Made by a program: the position numbers and the translations under genes. From positions 1 through 64,000 of the forward strand of contig CAKPXF010000008.1 in NCBI GenBank assembly GCA_934201705.1: a stretch of 64,000 nt of DNA, in the 5' to 3' direction. Of the stretch, positions 1-7,772 are shown in pieces. Each line of letters starts with the position of its first letter. Position 1 is the first letter of the stretch. The notes beneath the pieces are model-generated. The model had not been told where the DNA came from, did no database searches, and saw only the letters and a list, made by a program, of their open reading frames with translations. Origin of the DNA: an uncultured Bacilli bacterium (GTDB lineage Bacteria > Bacillota_I > Bacilli_A > RFN20 > CAG-631).

Positions 1-1
1 A

Positions 2-197
2 CTTATACTTTGTATAAGTAATTTATCAAAAATATTATTTGAGTCTAAATAATATAGTGTTAAATCCTAAAAACGGGGCTAAAAAATCATTGGTAATACT
101 TGGAGATTATAAATTCTTTTTAAGTGCTTGTTTAAAGGAAAATCGTTTATATAGAAAAACTAATTTAATTAGCCAAATCAATAAAATCTTAGAATAA
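2..197 (+). pseudogene. recD2: C-terminal remnant of RecD2-like SF1 helicase
   Basis: The window opens inside coding sequence. Frame 2 reads about 15 codons ending FESK before a stop at 47-52. Frame 3 then continues to a stop at 195-197, with residues GAKKSLVILGDYKFF followed by a basic tail LYRKTNLISQINKILE. This resembles the end of RecD2/YrrC helicases, where the motif reads YTAITRAKKSLVxxGD. RecD2 lies directly upstream of alaS in Bacillus, so the context fits. The expected YTAITR segment is scrambled at about 48-77 and the frame changes there, so the gene looks broken or the sequence has an error at this point. Only the last ~60 residues are visible, and the family call rests on this short match plus synteny. 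Confidence 0.42.
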
Positions 198-234
198 AAA
201 TAATATATCTACACAAACTATCATGGGTGATATT

Positions 235-402
235 ATGTGTAAGGTATCAATGTTTTTAATACATGTAGTTGCAGCAACTGCTTTAGTCGTAGAGGGATGT
301 TACATTTATTTAAACGAAACTGGTCGTTTAAATAAAGTAAAAAGAGACTGCTACAATAAGGTTATGGATATTAAAGATGATATAAAAAGAAATATGAAAT
401 AA
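235..402 (+). CDS. small single-pass membrane protein, unknown function
   Basis: A 55-codon reading frame. ATG 235 is preceded by GGTGAT; an in-frame ATG at 223 lies inside that ribosome-binding region, so 235 is preferred. Residues ~5-25 form a hydrophobic stretch (VSMFLIHVVAATALVVEG) and the tail is rich in Lys, Arg and Asp (KVKRDCYNKVMDIKDDIKRN). The layout is like YtxH-type small membrane proteins, with an N-terminal anchor and a charged helical cytoplasmic tail, but I do not recognise a family. A strong terminator follows 6 nt after the stop, which supports a real short transcript. Confidence 0.45.
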   Translation: MCKVSMFLIHVVAATALVVEGCYIYLNETGRLNKVKRDCYNKVMDIKDDIKRNMK

Positions 403-407
403 TATTA

Positions 408-437
408 ACGAGTAAAAAATAGATTTTACTCGTTTTT
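408..437 (+). terminator. rho-independent terminator
   Basis: Perfect 10-bp stem ACGAGTAAAA / TTTTACTCGT with a 6-nt loop running into a T run. It ends the transcript of the small ORF and separates it from the alaS T-box transcript. Confidence 0.8.
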
Positions 438-474
438 AATTGCATTTTTCCTTTATTTAATATATTTTATGTTG

Positions 475-480
475 TATAAT
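475..480 (+). promoter_or_regulatory. -10 box of the alaS T-box transcript
   Basis: Perfect TATAAT preceded by TTG, placed just upstream of the T-box leader. The -35 region (about 452-457, TTTATT) is weak. Confidence 0.5.
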
Positions 481-486
481 AGACAT

Positions 487-690
487 GTCGATGAAAAAGA
501 ATAAGTATTTTCTTATCTTTATAGAGAATAGCTAAATGGTGGAAAAGCTATAGGATAGTAATATTTTGCTACTTTGGAGATGGAACTAATCATTCCCGTA
601 ATTCTAACGATAAAGAAAAATTAAGAGCTCAATATGAGAAGTAGGATGGTACCGCGAATTATTCGTTCCTACATATACATTTTTTGTATA
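487..690 (+). promoter_or_regulatory. T-box riboswitch (alanine), alaS leader
   Basis: The conserved T-box core TGGTACCGCG is at 647-656. GTAGGA at 641-646 can pair with TCCTAC at 667-672 as part of the terminator, followed by a T run at 680-685. In the stem I region GCT at 568-570 is followed by ACTTTGGAG, the same arrangement as TTC followed by ACCAATGGAG in the pheS leader of this window, so GCU (Ala) is the inferred specifier. Uncharged tRNA-Ala should stabilise the antiterminator and allow alaS transcription. The gene-free stretch 403-705 holds only the terminator, the promoter and this leader. Confidence 0.85.
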
Positions 691-705
691 GGAGGTATTT
701 TTTTT

Positions 706-3384
706 ATGAAATACATGACAAGTAATGAAATTAGAAATATGTGGTTGGATTTTTTTAAATCAAAAGGTCACCACGTTGAAGAAGGAGCATCTTTAATTCC
801 TATTAACGATCCAACATTACTTTGGATTAATGCAGGAGTTGCTGCTTTAAAGAAATATTTTGATGGAAGTGTTATTCCACAAAACCCTCGTATTTGTAAC
901 GTTCAAAAAGCTATTAGAACAAATGATATTGAAAATGTTGGACACACAGCGCGCCACCATACATTTTTTGAAATGATGGGTAATTTTTCGATTGGCGATT
1001 ATTTTAAAAATGAAGCTATTGAATTTGCATTTGAATTATTAACAAGTGATAAATATTTTGCAATACCTTTAGATAAATTATATATGACTTATTTTCCTCA
1101 AGATAAAGATACTTATAATAAATGGATATCACTTGGCGTAAGTAAGGAACATATGATTCCTTGTGAGGATAATTTCTGGGAAATTGGTGAAGGACCTTGT
1201 GGACCAGATAGTGAAATTTTCTTTGATAGAGGAGAAAAATATGATCCTGATCATATTGGACTTGATTTATTAAGAAAAGATATTAATAATGATAGATATA
1301 TTGAAATTTGGAATATAGTATTTTCACAATTTAATTCAAAGCCTGGAGTTCCTCGTAGTGAATATAAAGAACTTCCACATAAAAATATAGATACAGGAGC
1401 AGGCCTTGAAAGATTTTGCTGTATAATGCAAGATGCACCAACAAACTATGAAACAGATTTATTCATGCCAATTATTAAAAAATGTGAAAGTTTAGCAAAT
1501 GTTAAGTATGAAGGTGAATATAAAACAAGCTTTAAAATCATCGCTGATCATTTAAGAACTTGTACATTTGCTTTAGCTGATGGTGCAGCATTTAGTAATG
1601 AAGGAAGAGGTTATGTTTTAAGACGTTTATTAAGACGTGCTGTAAGACATGGAAGAAAAATTGGTATTAACCATGAATTTTTAGCAATGCTTGTTGATGA
1701 AGTAATTAATATTATGAAGGATTTCTATCCATACTTAATTGAAAAATCTGAATATATTAAAAATCTAGTCACTATTGAAGAAAGAAAATTTTTAGATAAA
1801 TTAACTGATGGTGAAAAAATCTTAAATGATTTATATAATAAAAACCATGAAATAAGTGGCGAAGATGCTTTCTTATTATATGATACATATGGCTATCCAT
1901 TTGAAATTACTTTAGAATTTGCCCAAGAGCATGGCTTAACAATTAATAAGGATGTATTTGATAAAGCTATGGAAAGACAAAAGGAATTAGCTCGTGGTAG
2001 TAGAGGTAATAAAAACTCTATGAAGTCTCAAAACTCTTTATTTATGGATTTCCATCTATTAGATAAATTCGTTGGCTACGATACATTATCTACTACTAGT
2101 AAAGTAATTGCTATTTTTGAAGATGAAAATGTAATTGATGTTGTATTTGATGTCACTCCATTTTATGCTGAAATGGGTGGTGAAGTTGGTGATACAGGAA
2201 CTGTTTTTAATGATTCATTTGAAGGAAATGTAATTGATTGTGTTAAAATGCCAAATGGTCAACATTTACATAAAGTAAAAGTTATTAAAGGTGATTTAAA
2301 AGTAAATGATGAAGTAACACTAAAGGTTAATGAAGAATTAAGAAAAGAAATTGAATGTAACCATAGTGCAACTCACTTACTTGATCAAGCCTTAAAGGAT
2401 GTACTTGGAAGTCATGTATATCAACATGGCTCACAAGTAAATGCTTCTAATATTAGATTTGACTTCAACCATTTTGAAAATGTCAAGGTTGAAGATTTAT
2501 TAAAAATTGAAAATATAATTAAAGAAAAGATTAATGAAGGTTTAAACGTTAGAACTTATGAATTACCAATTAATGAAGCTAAAAAGGAAGGCTGTACAGC
2601 TATTTTTGGTGAAAAATATGGTGATATTGTAAGAATTGTTAATATTAATGAATATTCAAAGGAATTCTGTGGTGGTTGTCATACTAAAAACACTAAAAAC
2701 ATTGTTGATTTTGCCTTTACTTCAATTGAATCAAAAGGCTCTGGTATTTATAGGGTTGAAGCTGTAACTGGTAATGATATTTTAAATAAAATTAAACAAA
2801 GCAATGAAAATTTATTTAATGAATATAATTTATTAATTGAAAAATATAATGCATTATTAAAGGAAGTAAAGGATACTTCAAATATCTCTTTAAATAAAAA
2901 TATTTCATTTACATTAAAGCCAACATATGCATCATTAATTGAAGTTAAAAATTGTAATGAAGCTTTAAAGGAAAATATTAAAAACCTTGATAAGGCAATA
3001 AAAATGTCTGCATCTAATAGTGTTGTTTCATCATTTAATTATGATAATGTAGCAATTAAAGAAATAAATGGTATTAAAGCAATATTTGTTAAATTAGAAC
3101 TTGATGATGGTGGAATTGTTAAGCAAATTGCTGACAATTTACAAAATAAATATCCTGATTGCTTAATATTTATAATGTCAGTTGCAACTGATAAATTATT
3201 ATTTGTTGCAAAAGCTAATAAAGAAATTAATAATAAGGGTATAATGTGTGGTAATTTAGTAAAGCAAGCTGCATTGCTTTGTGGTGGTAATGGTGGTGGT
3301 CGTCCTGACTTTGCACAAGCTGGAGGTAAGGATGTAAGTAAAGCTGCTGAGGTATTTACACTTGTTGAGGGCTTAATTAAATGA
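706..3384 (+). CDS. alaS: alanyl-tRNA synthetase
   Basis: Charges tRNA-Ala in the cytoplasm. The protein is 892 aa, the usual size. The N-terminal class II catalytic domain is intact (motif region HTFFEMMGNFSIGDYF). The editing domain carries the zinc ligands HSATH near residue 565 and CGGCH near 660. A C-terminal DHHA1-type domain ends in GGGRPDFAQAGG. ATG 706 is chosen because GGAGGT lies 9 nt upstream. The open frame extends back to 634, but those 24 codons lie inside the T-box and its terminator. The stop TGA overlaps the ruvX ATG by 4 nt (ATGA), implying translational coupling. Expression should follow tRNA-Ala charging through the T-box. Confidence 0.97.
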   Translation: MKYMTSNEIRNMWLDFFKSKGHHVEEGASLIPINDPTLLWINAGVAALKKYFDGSVIPQNPRICNVQKAIRTNDIENVGHTARHHTFFEMMGNFSIGDYFKNEAIEFAFELLTSDKYFAIPLDKLYMTYFPQDKDTYNKWISLGVSKEHMIPCEDNFWEIGEGPCGPDSEIFFDRGEKYDPDHIGLDLLRKDINNDRYIEIWNIVFSQFNSKPGVPRSEYKELPHKNIDTGAGLERFCCIMQDAPTNYETDLFMPIIKKCESLANVKYEGEYKTSFKIIADHLRTCTFALADGAAFSNEGRGYVLRRLLRRAVRHGRKIGINHEFLAMLVDEVINIMKDFYPYLIEKSEYIKNLVTIEERKFLDKLTDGEKILNDLYNKNHEISGEDAFLLYDTYGYPFEITLEFAQEHGLTINKDVFDKAMERQKELARGSRGNKNSMKSQNSLFMDFHLLDKFVGYDTLSTTSKVIAIFEDENVIDVVFDVTPFYAEMGGEVGDTGTVFNDSFEGNVIDCVKMPNGQHLHKVKVIKGDLKVNDEVTLKVNEELRKEIECNHSATHLLDQALKDVLGSHVYQHGSQVNASNIRFDFNHFENVKVEDLLKIENIIKEKINEGLNVRTYELPINEAKKEGCTAIFGEKYGDIVRIVNINEYSKEFCGGCHTKNTKNIVDFAFTSIESKGSGIYRVEAVTGNDILNKIKQSNENLFNEYNLLIEKYNALLKEVKDTSNISLNKNISFTLKPTYASLIEVKNCNEALKENIKNLDKAIKMSASNSVVSSFNYDNVAIKEINGIKAIFVKLELDDGGIVKQIADNLQNKYPDCLIFIMSVATDKLLFVAKANKEINNKGIMCGNLVKQAALLCGGNGGGRPDFAQAGGKDVSKAAEVFTLVEGLIK

Positions 3385-3794
3385 AAGCATTAGGACTTGA
3401 TATTGGAAGTGTAACTGTAGGAATTGCTTTATCTGATAGTTTAAAAATGTTTGCTTCTGCATATAGTGTTATTAGATACGAAGAAGAAAATGATGATCTT
3501 TTTAAGCAAATAGTAGATATTATAAAAAAAGAAGATGTTGATGTTGTAGTAGTTGGAATGCCATATCATATGAATGGAGATTTTTCTTTGGGCTGTGAAA
3601 GGACACGTCGCTTTGAAGAAAAAATCAAACAATTAATTGATATTGAAATAGTTGAAATTGATGAAAGAATGTCAACAGTTACGGCACAAAATGCTTTATT
3701 AGCCTTTGATGTATCTCGTAAAAAAAGGAAACAAGTTGTCGATAAAGTTGCTGCAAGTGTGATTTTACAAAATTACTTAGATAGAAGAAAATAG
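3381..3794 (+). CDS. ruvX: RuvX/YqgF family Holliday-junction resolvase-like protein
   Basis: RNase H-fold protein of 137 aa, typical length. It starts with GLDIGSVTVGIALSD, the first acidic motif. It then has VVVGMPYHMNGD and the signature VEIDERMSTVTAQ, and ends with a DKVAASVILQNYL helix like other YqgF proteins. Proposed family roles are Holliday-junction resolution and 16S pre-rRNA processing. It overlaps alaS by 4 nt and sits before a DUF1292 gene, exactly as in Bacillus (alaS-yrrK-yrzB). Confidence 0.93.
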   Translation: MKALGLDIGSVTVGIALSDSLKMFASAYSVIRYEEENDDLFKQIVDIIKKEDVDVVVVGMPYHMNGDFSLGCERTRRFEEKIKQLIDIEIVEIDERMSTVTAQNALLAFDVSRKKRKQVVDKVAASVILQNYLDRRK

Positions 3795-3804
3795 GAGAAA
3801 AAAT

Positions 3805-4140
3805 ATGAATAACGAAGATAGAAAAATGCAAGTAGTAGATGAAAATGGAAAAGAAACTGAAATGTTTATTTTATTTACTACATCACTAGAATCAACTAAT
3901 AAAAATTATATTTTCTATGTTGATCCTAAAGATGAAAAAGGTAATGTTTATGTATCATCTTATGATGAATCAAATCATTTATCTCCAGTAACTAATGATG
4001 ATGAATGGAATGAGCTTGAAAGCGTATTTAACGATTTCATGGATGAACAAAACAATTCATGTTTTTCTTGTAGTGGCAATTGTGGTGATAATGAAAGCTG
4101 TGATTGTCAATCTTGTGATGGAAATTGTAAAGAAAATTAA
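3805..4140 (+). CDS. yrzB: DUF1292 (YrzB-like) protein with Cys-rich tail
   Basis: A 111-aa acidic protein. Residues 1-80 match the DUF1292 pattern: an opening VVDENGKETEMFILFTTSLE, then a beta-rich segment with NYIFYVDPKDEKGNVYVSSYD, and an acidic end WNELESVFNDFMDE. The third position after alaS and ruvX is the usual location. The function of the family is unknown. Unusually, the last ~28 residues hold seven cysteines in CxxC and CxC spacing (SCFSCSGNCG, SCDCQSCDGNC), which suggests a metal- or redox-active extension. The RBS is GGAG 7-8 nt before ATG 3805. Confidence 0.85.
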   Translation: MNNEDRKMQVVDENGKETEMFILFTTSLESTNKNYIFYVDPKDEKGNVYVSSYDESNHLSPVTNDDEWNELESVFNDFMDEQNNSCFSCSGNCGDNESCDCQSCDGNCKEN

Positions 4141-4149
4141 GGTGAGAAT

Positions 4150-4680
4150 ATGAAAAATGTTCCAAAGTTTGAAACTAAAAGATTAATAGTAAGGCTTGTA
4201 AGCTTAGAAGATTTTCAAGATTACTATGAATTTTGTAGTGACCCTTTGGTATGTAAGTATTTAACCTTTAATCCATATACTAGTAGCTATCAAGCAAAAA
4301 AAACAATTGAAAATATGATTAGAGCATATCTTGCTGAAACTGATTTTAATTATTCAATTGTTTTAAAGGATACTTTAAAGGTAATAGGTTCAATATCTTT
4401 ATCCTTTAAAGAAAATCATATAGCTGAGCTTGGTTATATTTTAAATAGTAAGTATTGGAATAATGGTTATATAAGTGAAGTTGTAAATAGCTTTATTAGT
4501 ATTGCTTTTATATATTTTGATGTGAATATAGTAATTGCTAAATATTTACAGGACAATATAGCTAGTGAAAAAATATTAATAAAGAATGGCTTTTATAAAA
4601 CTAACATAATCCAAAATGGTTTTATAAAGAATGGTATTTATTATAATTTGGTTGAATGCCAACGCCATAATAATGCTTAA
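4150..4680 (+). CDS. GNAT family N-acetyltransferase (RimJ/RimL type)
   Basis: A 176-aa protein opening with FETKRLIVRLVSLEDFQDYYEF, the typical start of RimJ/RimL-like acetyltransferases. Further along are IGSISLSFKENHIAELGYILN and YWNNGYISEV, which correspond to the acetyl-CoA-binding region, and a NIASEKILIKNGF helix common to the family. It probably acetylates a protein N-terminus or small molecule, but the substrate cannot be read. It follows yrzB by 9 nt with RBS GGTGAG, so it is likely the last gene of the alaS transcript; a strong terminator follows. Confidence 0.85.
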   Translation: MKNVPKFETKRLIVRLVSLEDFQDYYEFCSDPLVCKYLTFNPYTSSYQAKKTIENMIRAYLAETDFNYSIVLKDTLKVIGSISLSFKENHIAELGYILNSKYWNNGYISEVVNSFISIAFIYFDVNIVIAKYLQDNIASEKILIKNGFYKTNIIQNGFIKNGIYYNLVECQRHNNA

Positions 4681-4687
4681 AATTAAT

Positions 4688-4733
4688 GGAAAGAATTAGC
4701 TTGGTGTTTTCCAACAATTCTTTCCTTTATTTG
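4688..4733 (+). terminator. rho-independent terminator of alaS operon
   Basis: Stem GGAAAGAATT / AATTCTTTCC with an inner TTGG / CCAA stem, followed by a TTTATTTG run. Confidence 0.85.
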
Positions 4734-4816
4734 TTAAAAATGATGAAACATATTAAAATTATTAGTCAAAATGTACATTTATTACATGATAAAAGTGCTA
4801 TCAAGATTAATGTTAA

Positions 4817-4845
4817 TTGACAAGTTTAAAATATTAATGTAGAAT
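4817..4845 (+). promoter_or_regulatory. vegetative promoter
   Basis: TTGACA at 4817-4822, a 17-bp spacer and TAGAAT at 4840-4845. This is near consensus and sits 45 bp before the ATG of the next gene. Confidence 0.8.
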
Positions 4846-4889
4846 AGTTTTGATAGTCATATACAATAGTATATGTGAGGAGAATAAAT

Positions 4890-6080
4890 ATGGCAAAAAA
4901 GGAAAATAAATTTATTGGCTATGCTGTTTTATCTATTATTCCTCTTTTAGGAATTATTTGGGCTTTTGTGGCTGGTATGCAACACACAAAATATGTAAAT
5001 GATGTAAAAAAAGTTGAACTTAATTTTGAAAAAGAAGTAAATACATATTTTAATAGCCTTGGCCAAAATTCAAAGGGTGAAAATTATCCAACTATTAATG
5101 AAGAGTTAAATTTAACATCTATTTTACCTCGAAAGTATTCATCACATTTAATGGGAGATAATTTTTCTGGAAATTCATCTTATGCCATTACTTTAGGATT
5201 TAATCCTGAAAGAGAAAATGTTGCTAAAAAAGATGAAAGTGGTCAAATTATCAAAGACGAATATGGAAATGAAGTTTATGAAAGTGTTTTGAAGTTTAAA
5301 ATGATTTATGAGTTCTTTATTGATAGTGACACATATACAAATTTTTCAGAATATTTCGATAGAGACTGTTTCTCATTGGTTGGTGAAAATGAATTCACTT
5401 ATTTAACTTATTATAAAAATAACCCTCGTCATGCCCCAATTAATGCTTTAACAGATATATTTAAAAATAACTATAAAAATGTGCACACATATGTTTATAA
5501 CGGAACAACTTATGAGGGTGTTTCATATCAAAGTGTAATTGACTTAATAAATGATTTAGGTGAAATTACTGTTAATTCTAAAAAACAACTTGATTTAATT
5601 AAGACTACAATTTCTTTATTAAATGAAGAAGATATTACTTTAATTTCAAATTATGATGTATATCAAGAAGCTTTATTAACTTATGATGTTAAGGTTGTTG
5701 AAAATACTATTGATAAGCTTCCAAAACTTGAAAATTTAAAATCTACTGATTATTTTAAAATTAATAAAGCAAAACAATCATTAGCTACTTTAAGCGTAGA
5801 ACAACAAGCTAAGGTAAATAATATAGATACTTTGAACCAACTATATAATAAGGTAATGGCACTTCAATATATTGATTATAAATTAAATGATACATTATTA
5901 GATGAAAAGGGTAATGAAAAGCCATATACTGATGAACAAATTAAGGCATTAGTTGATGAATATAATAAATTGACTGGCGAACAAAAGGCATTTATTGATG
6001 AAAAATCAATGAACCTTCTTAAAGCAAAGGTTGAAGAATATAATAATAAGCATCAAGATAATAAATTGGTCTTAGACTAA
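4890..6080 (+). CDS. membrane-anchored extracytoplasmic protein with helical repeat modules
   Basis: A 396-aa protein of unknown function. Residues 8-28 (FIGYAVLSIIPLLGIIWAFVAG) form a signal anchor without a lipobox. Residues 30-200 form a globular domain with many Tyr and Asn. From ~205 to the end there are about three tandem helical modules. Their conserved pattern is the one seen in LSVEQQAKVNNIDTLNQL and LTGEQKAFIDEKSMNLLKAK, resembling the D-LT-EQKAxV modules found in many Firmicute surface proteins. ATG 4890 is chosen over GTG 4875 because GAGGAGA lies immediately upstream with correct spacing. It has its own strong promoter. The outer location is inferred from the anchor. Confidence 0.7.
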   Translation: MAKKENKFIGYAVLSIIPLLGIIWAFVAGMQHTKYVNDVKKVELNFEKEVNTYFNSLGQNSKGENYPTINEELNLTSILPRKYSSHLMGDNFSGNSSYAITLGFNPERENVAKKDESGQIIKDEYGNEVYESVLKFKMIYEFFIDSDTYTNFSEYFDRDCFSLVGENEFTYLTYYKNNPRHAPINALTDIFKNNYKNVHTYVYNGTTYEGVSYQSVIDLINDLGEITVNSKKQLDLIKTTISLLNEEDITLISNYDVYQEALLTYDVKVVENTIDKLPKLENLKSTDYFKINKAKQSLATLSVEQQAKVNNIDTLNQLYNKVMALQYIDYKLNDTLLDEKGNEKPYTDEQIKALVDEYNKLTGEQKAFIDEKSMNLLKAKVEEYNNKHQDNKLVLD

Positions 6081-6115
6081 TTTATTTCTTTTGCGTTTTA
6101 AAGGAGGTATTATTG

Positions 6116-6544
6116 ATGAAATCTATTAATGTTACAGATGCAAGAAAGGATATGAGTTCATTCTTTGATTCTGTTATCCATGAAAAGCCACTTATTTTGA
6201 AAAGAAGAAAATATGAAGCAGTTTTAGTTGAAAAATCTTTAATGTCTATGATGCTTGAATATGCAAAGATTAATGTTTCTTCAATGGAAAGTGAAAAAAA
6301 ATGGATATATAGAGCAAGTGATCTTGATGTCTTTGGCGAAGGTGAAAGTAAAGTTGATGCATTAAACGCTTTATGTGAAGCTTTAATTAATTATGCTAAT
6401 GAGGTGTATGATAACTTTATGTTTTACTATTATGGGCAAAACATAAAAAGTAAGTTGCCATATATATTTAACATTCTTTTATGCGAAAGTATAGAAGATG
6501 TAAAGAATATTCTAGTTTATTGTAAAACTAAAAAGAAAAAGTAA
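6116..6544 (+). CDS. Phd/YefM-type antitoxin domain protein, no adjacent toxin
   Basis: A 142-aa protein. Residues 1-40 read like a Phd/YefM antitoxin N-terminus: INVTDARKDMSSFFDSVI, then KPLILKRRKYEAVLVEKS. This is the DNA-binding fold that normally precedes a toxin-binding tail. Residues ~60-140 instead resemble a HicB-like half domain (DLDVFGEGESKVDALNALCEALINYA) followed by a helical end. Neither neighbour looks like a RelE, Doc or HicA toxin, so this may be a stand-alone regulator. ATG 6116 is preferred to TTG 6113 because GGAGGT is 8-9 nt upstream. It follows the previous gene by 35 nt and could share its promoter. Confidence 0.6.
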   Translation: MKSINVTDARKDMSSFFDSVIHEKPLILKRRKYEAVLVEKSLMSMMLEYAKINVSSMESEKKWIYRASDLDVFGEGESKVDALNALCEALINYANEVYDNFMFYYYGQNIKSKLPYIFNILLCESIEDVKNILVYCKTKKKK

Positions 6545-6580
6545 CGTTTTAAACTATTATTATTGACTAAATTATTATTA

Positions 6581-6598
6581 TCTTTTCTAAAGAAAAGA
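6581..6598 (+). promoter_or_regulatory. inverted repeat upstream of ABC operon
   Basis: Perfect TCTTTTC / GAAAAGA repeat with a TAAA centre, lying between a TTGACT at 6563-6568 and a TATGAT at 6601-6606. It is not followed by a T run, so an operator is more likely than a terminator. The promoter spacing is not convincing and no regulator can be named. Confidence 0.3.
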
Positions 6599-6677
6599 AT
6601 TATGATAGTATATACATGAATGTGAAGTAAAGCATCCATTGTATCTTAAAAATATTTTGGGGAGGAATTTTTAAAAA

Positions 6678-7769
6678 ATGAAAGTTAAATTAGAAAATTT
6701 GACAAAAATTTTCCCAGGAAGAAATAAGGGAGATAGCGAAACTACTGCTGTAAGCAATTTTACTTATGAAATTCCTGATGGAAAGCTTATTGGTTTACTT
6801 GGCCCTTCAGGCTGTGGTAAATCAACAACGTTGTTTATGTTAAGTGGACTTTTAAAACCATCTTCTGGAAAAATTTATTTTGGTGATGATGATGTTACTA
6901 ATCTAACTCCAGAAAAAAGAGGGGTTGGCTTAGTTTTCCAAAACTATGCTTTGTATCCTCATATGACAGTTAAGGAAAATATTATGTTTCCTTTACAAAA
7001 TATGAAGGTTCCTAAGGCAGAAATTATTGAAAGAACATTAGCTGCTGCTCGTCTTGTTCAACTTGATAATTATCTTGAAAGGAAGCCAAGTCAATTATCT
7101 GGTGGTCAACAACAGCGTGTTGCTATTGCTCGTGCCTTAGTTAAAAATCCAAAAGTTTTATTACTTGATGAACCACTTTCAAATTTGGATGCTCGTTTAA
7201 GATTACAAACTCGTGAAGAAATTAGACGTATTCAAAGAGAAACTAAAGTTACGACTATATTTGTTACTCATGACCAAGAAGAAGCTATGAGTATTTCTGA
7301 TATGATTGTCGTTATGAAACTTGGTGTTGTTCAACAAATTGATAAGCCTCAAAATGTTTATGATAATCCTGTTAATTTATTTGTTGCTAAGTTTTTAGGT
7401 ACTCCACCAATTAATGTTTTTGATGGATATATTAAAAATAAACAGTTATTTATTGGACATGAAAAAATTATGGATGTGAATGTTAATGAAGATATTGAAG
7501 TATCTGTTGGTATTCGTCCAGAAGGATTTATTTATGCGCCAAATGACGGAGTGTTAACTTGTGATATGCGTTCGCTTGAAGTAATGGGTAGAGATAGTTC
7601 TATTGTTTCTACACATCCTCAATCACAGTCAGTTAATATTCGTTCAATAATTGATTCAGATATTAAAGTTGATCCTTCATTAAAGATTGTAAAATTTAAT
7701 CTAAAACCAAATAAAGTCTTCTTATTTAGAAAAGATGATGAAACTCGTATTTATTTAAATGAGGAATAG
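6678..7769 (+). CDS. ABC transporter ATPase, CUT1 family (MsmX/UgpC-like)
   Basis: A 363-aa cytoplasmic ATPase energising the adjacent importer. Visible parts are Walker A GPSGCGKST at 42-50, Q-loop FQNYALYPHMT, signature LSGGQQQR, Walker B LLLDEPLSNLDA and the H-loop THDQEEAM. Next comes the C-terminal regulatory OB (TOBE) domain typical of MalK/UgpC/MsmX (VGIRPEGF). Length is normal. RBS is GGGGAGG 12 nt before the ATG. It is first in a cluster of seven co-directional genes (6678-17124) with 3-36 nt gaps and no clear terminator inside. CUT1 members normally take up di- or oligosaccharides or glycerophospho-compounds; the neighbouring nuclease suggests nucleosides or other nucleic-acid products here. 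Confidence 0.93.
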   Translation: MKVKLENLTKIFPGRNKGDSETTAVSNFTYEIPDGKLIGLLGPSGCGKSTTLFMLSGLLKPSSGKIYFGDDDVTNLTPEKRGVGLVFQNYALYPHMTVKENIMFPLQNMKVPKAEIIERTLAAARLVQLDNYLERKPSQLSGGQQQRVAIARALVKNPKVLLLDEPLSNLDARLRLQTREEIRRIQRETKVTTIFVTHDQEEAMSISDMIVVMKLGVVQQIDKPQNVYDNPVNLFVAKFLGTPPINVFDGYIKNKQLFIGHEKIMDVNVNEDIEVSVGIRPEGFIYAPNDGVLTCDMRSLEVMGRDSSIVSTHPQSQSVNIRSIIDSDIKVDPSLKIVKFNLKPNKVFLFRKDDETRIYLNEE

Positions 7770-7772
7770 TTT

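Noticed and set aside
634..705. Upstream extension of alaS
   Set aside because: These codons lie in the T-box core and terminator; the GGAGGT before ATG 706 decides the start.
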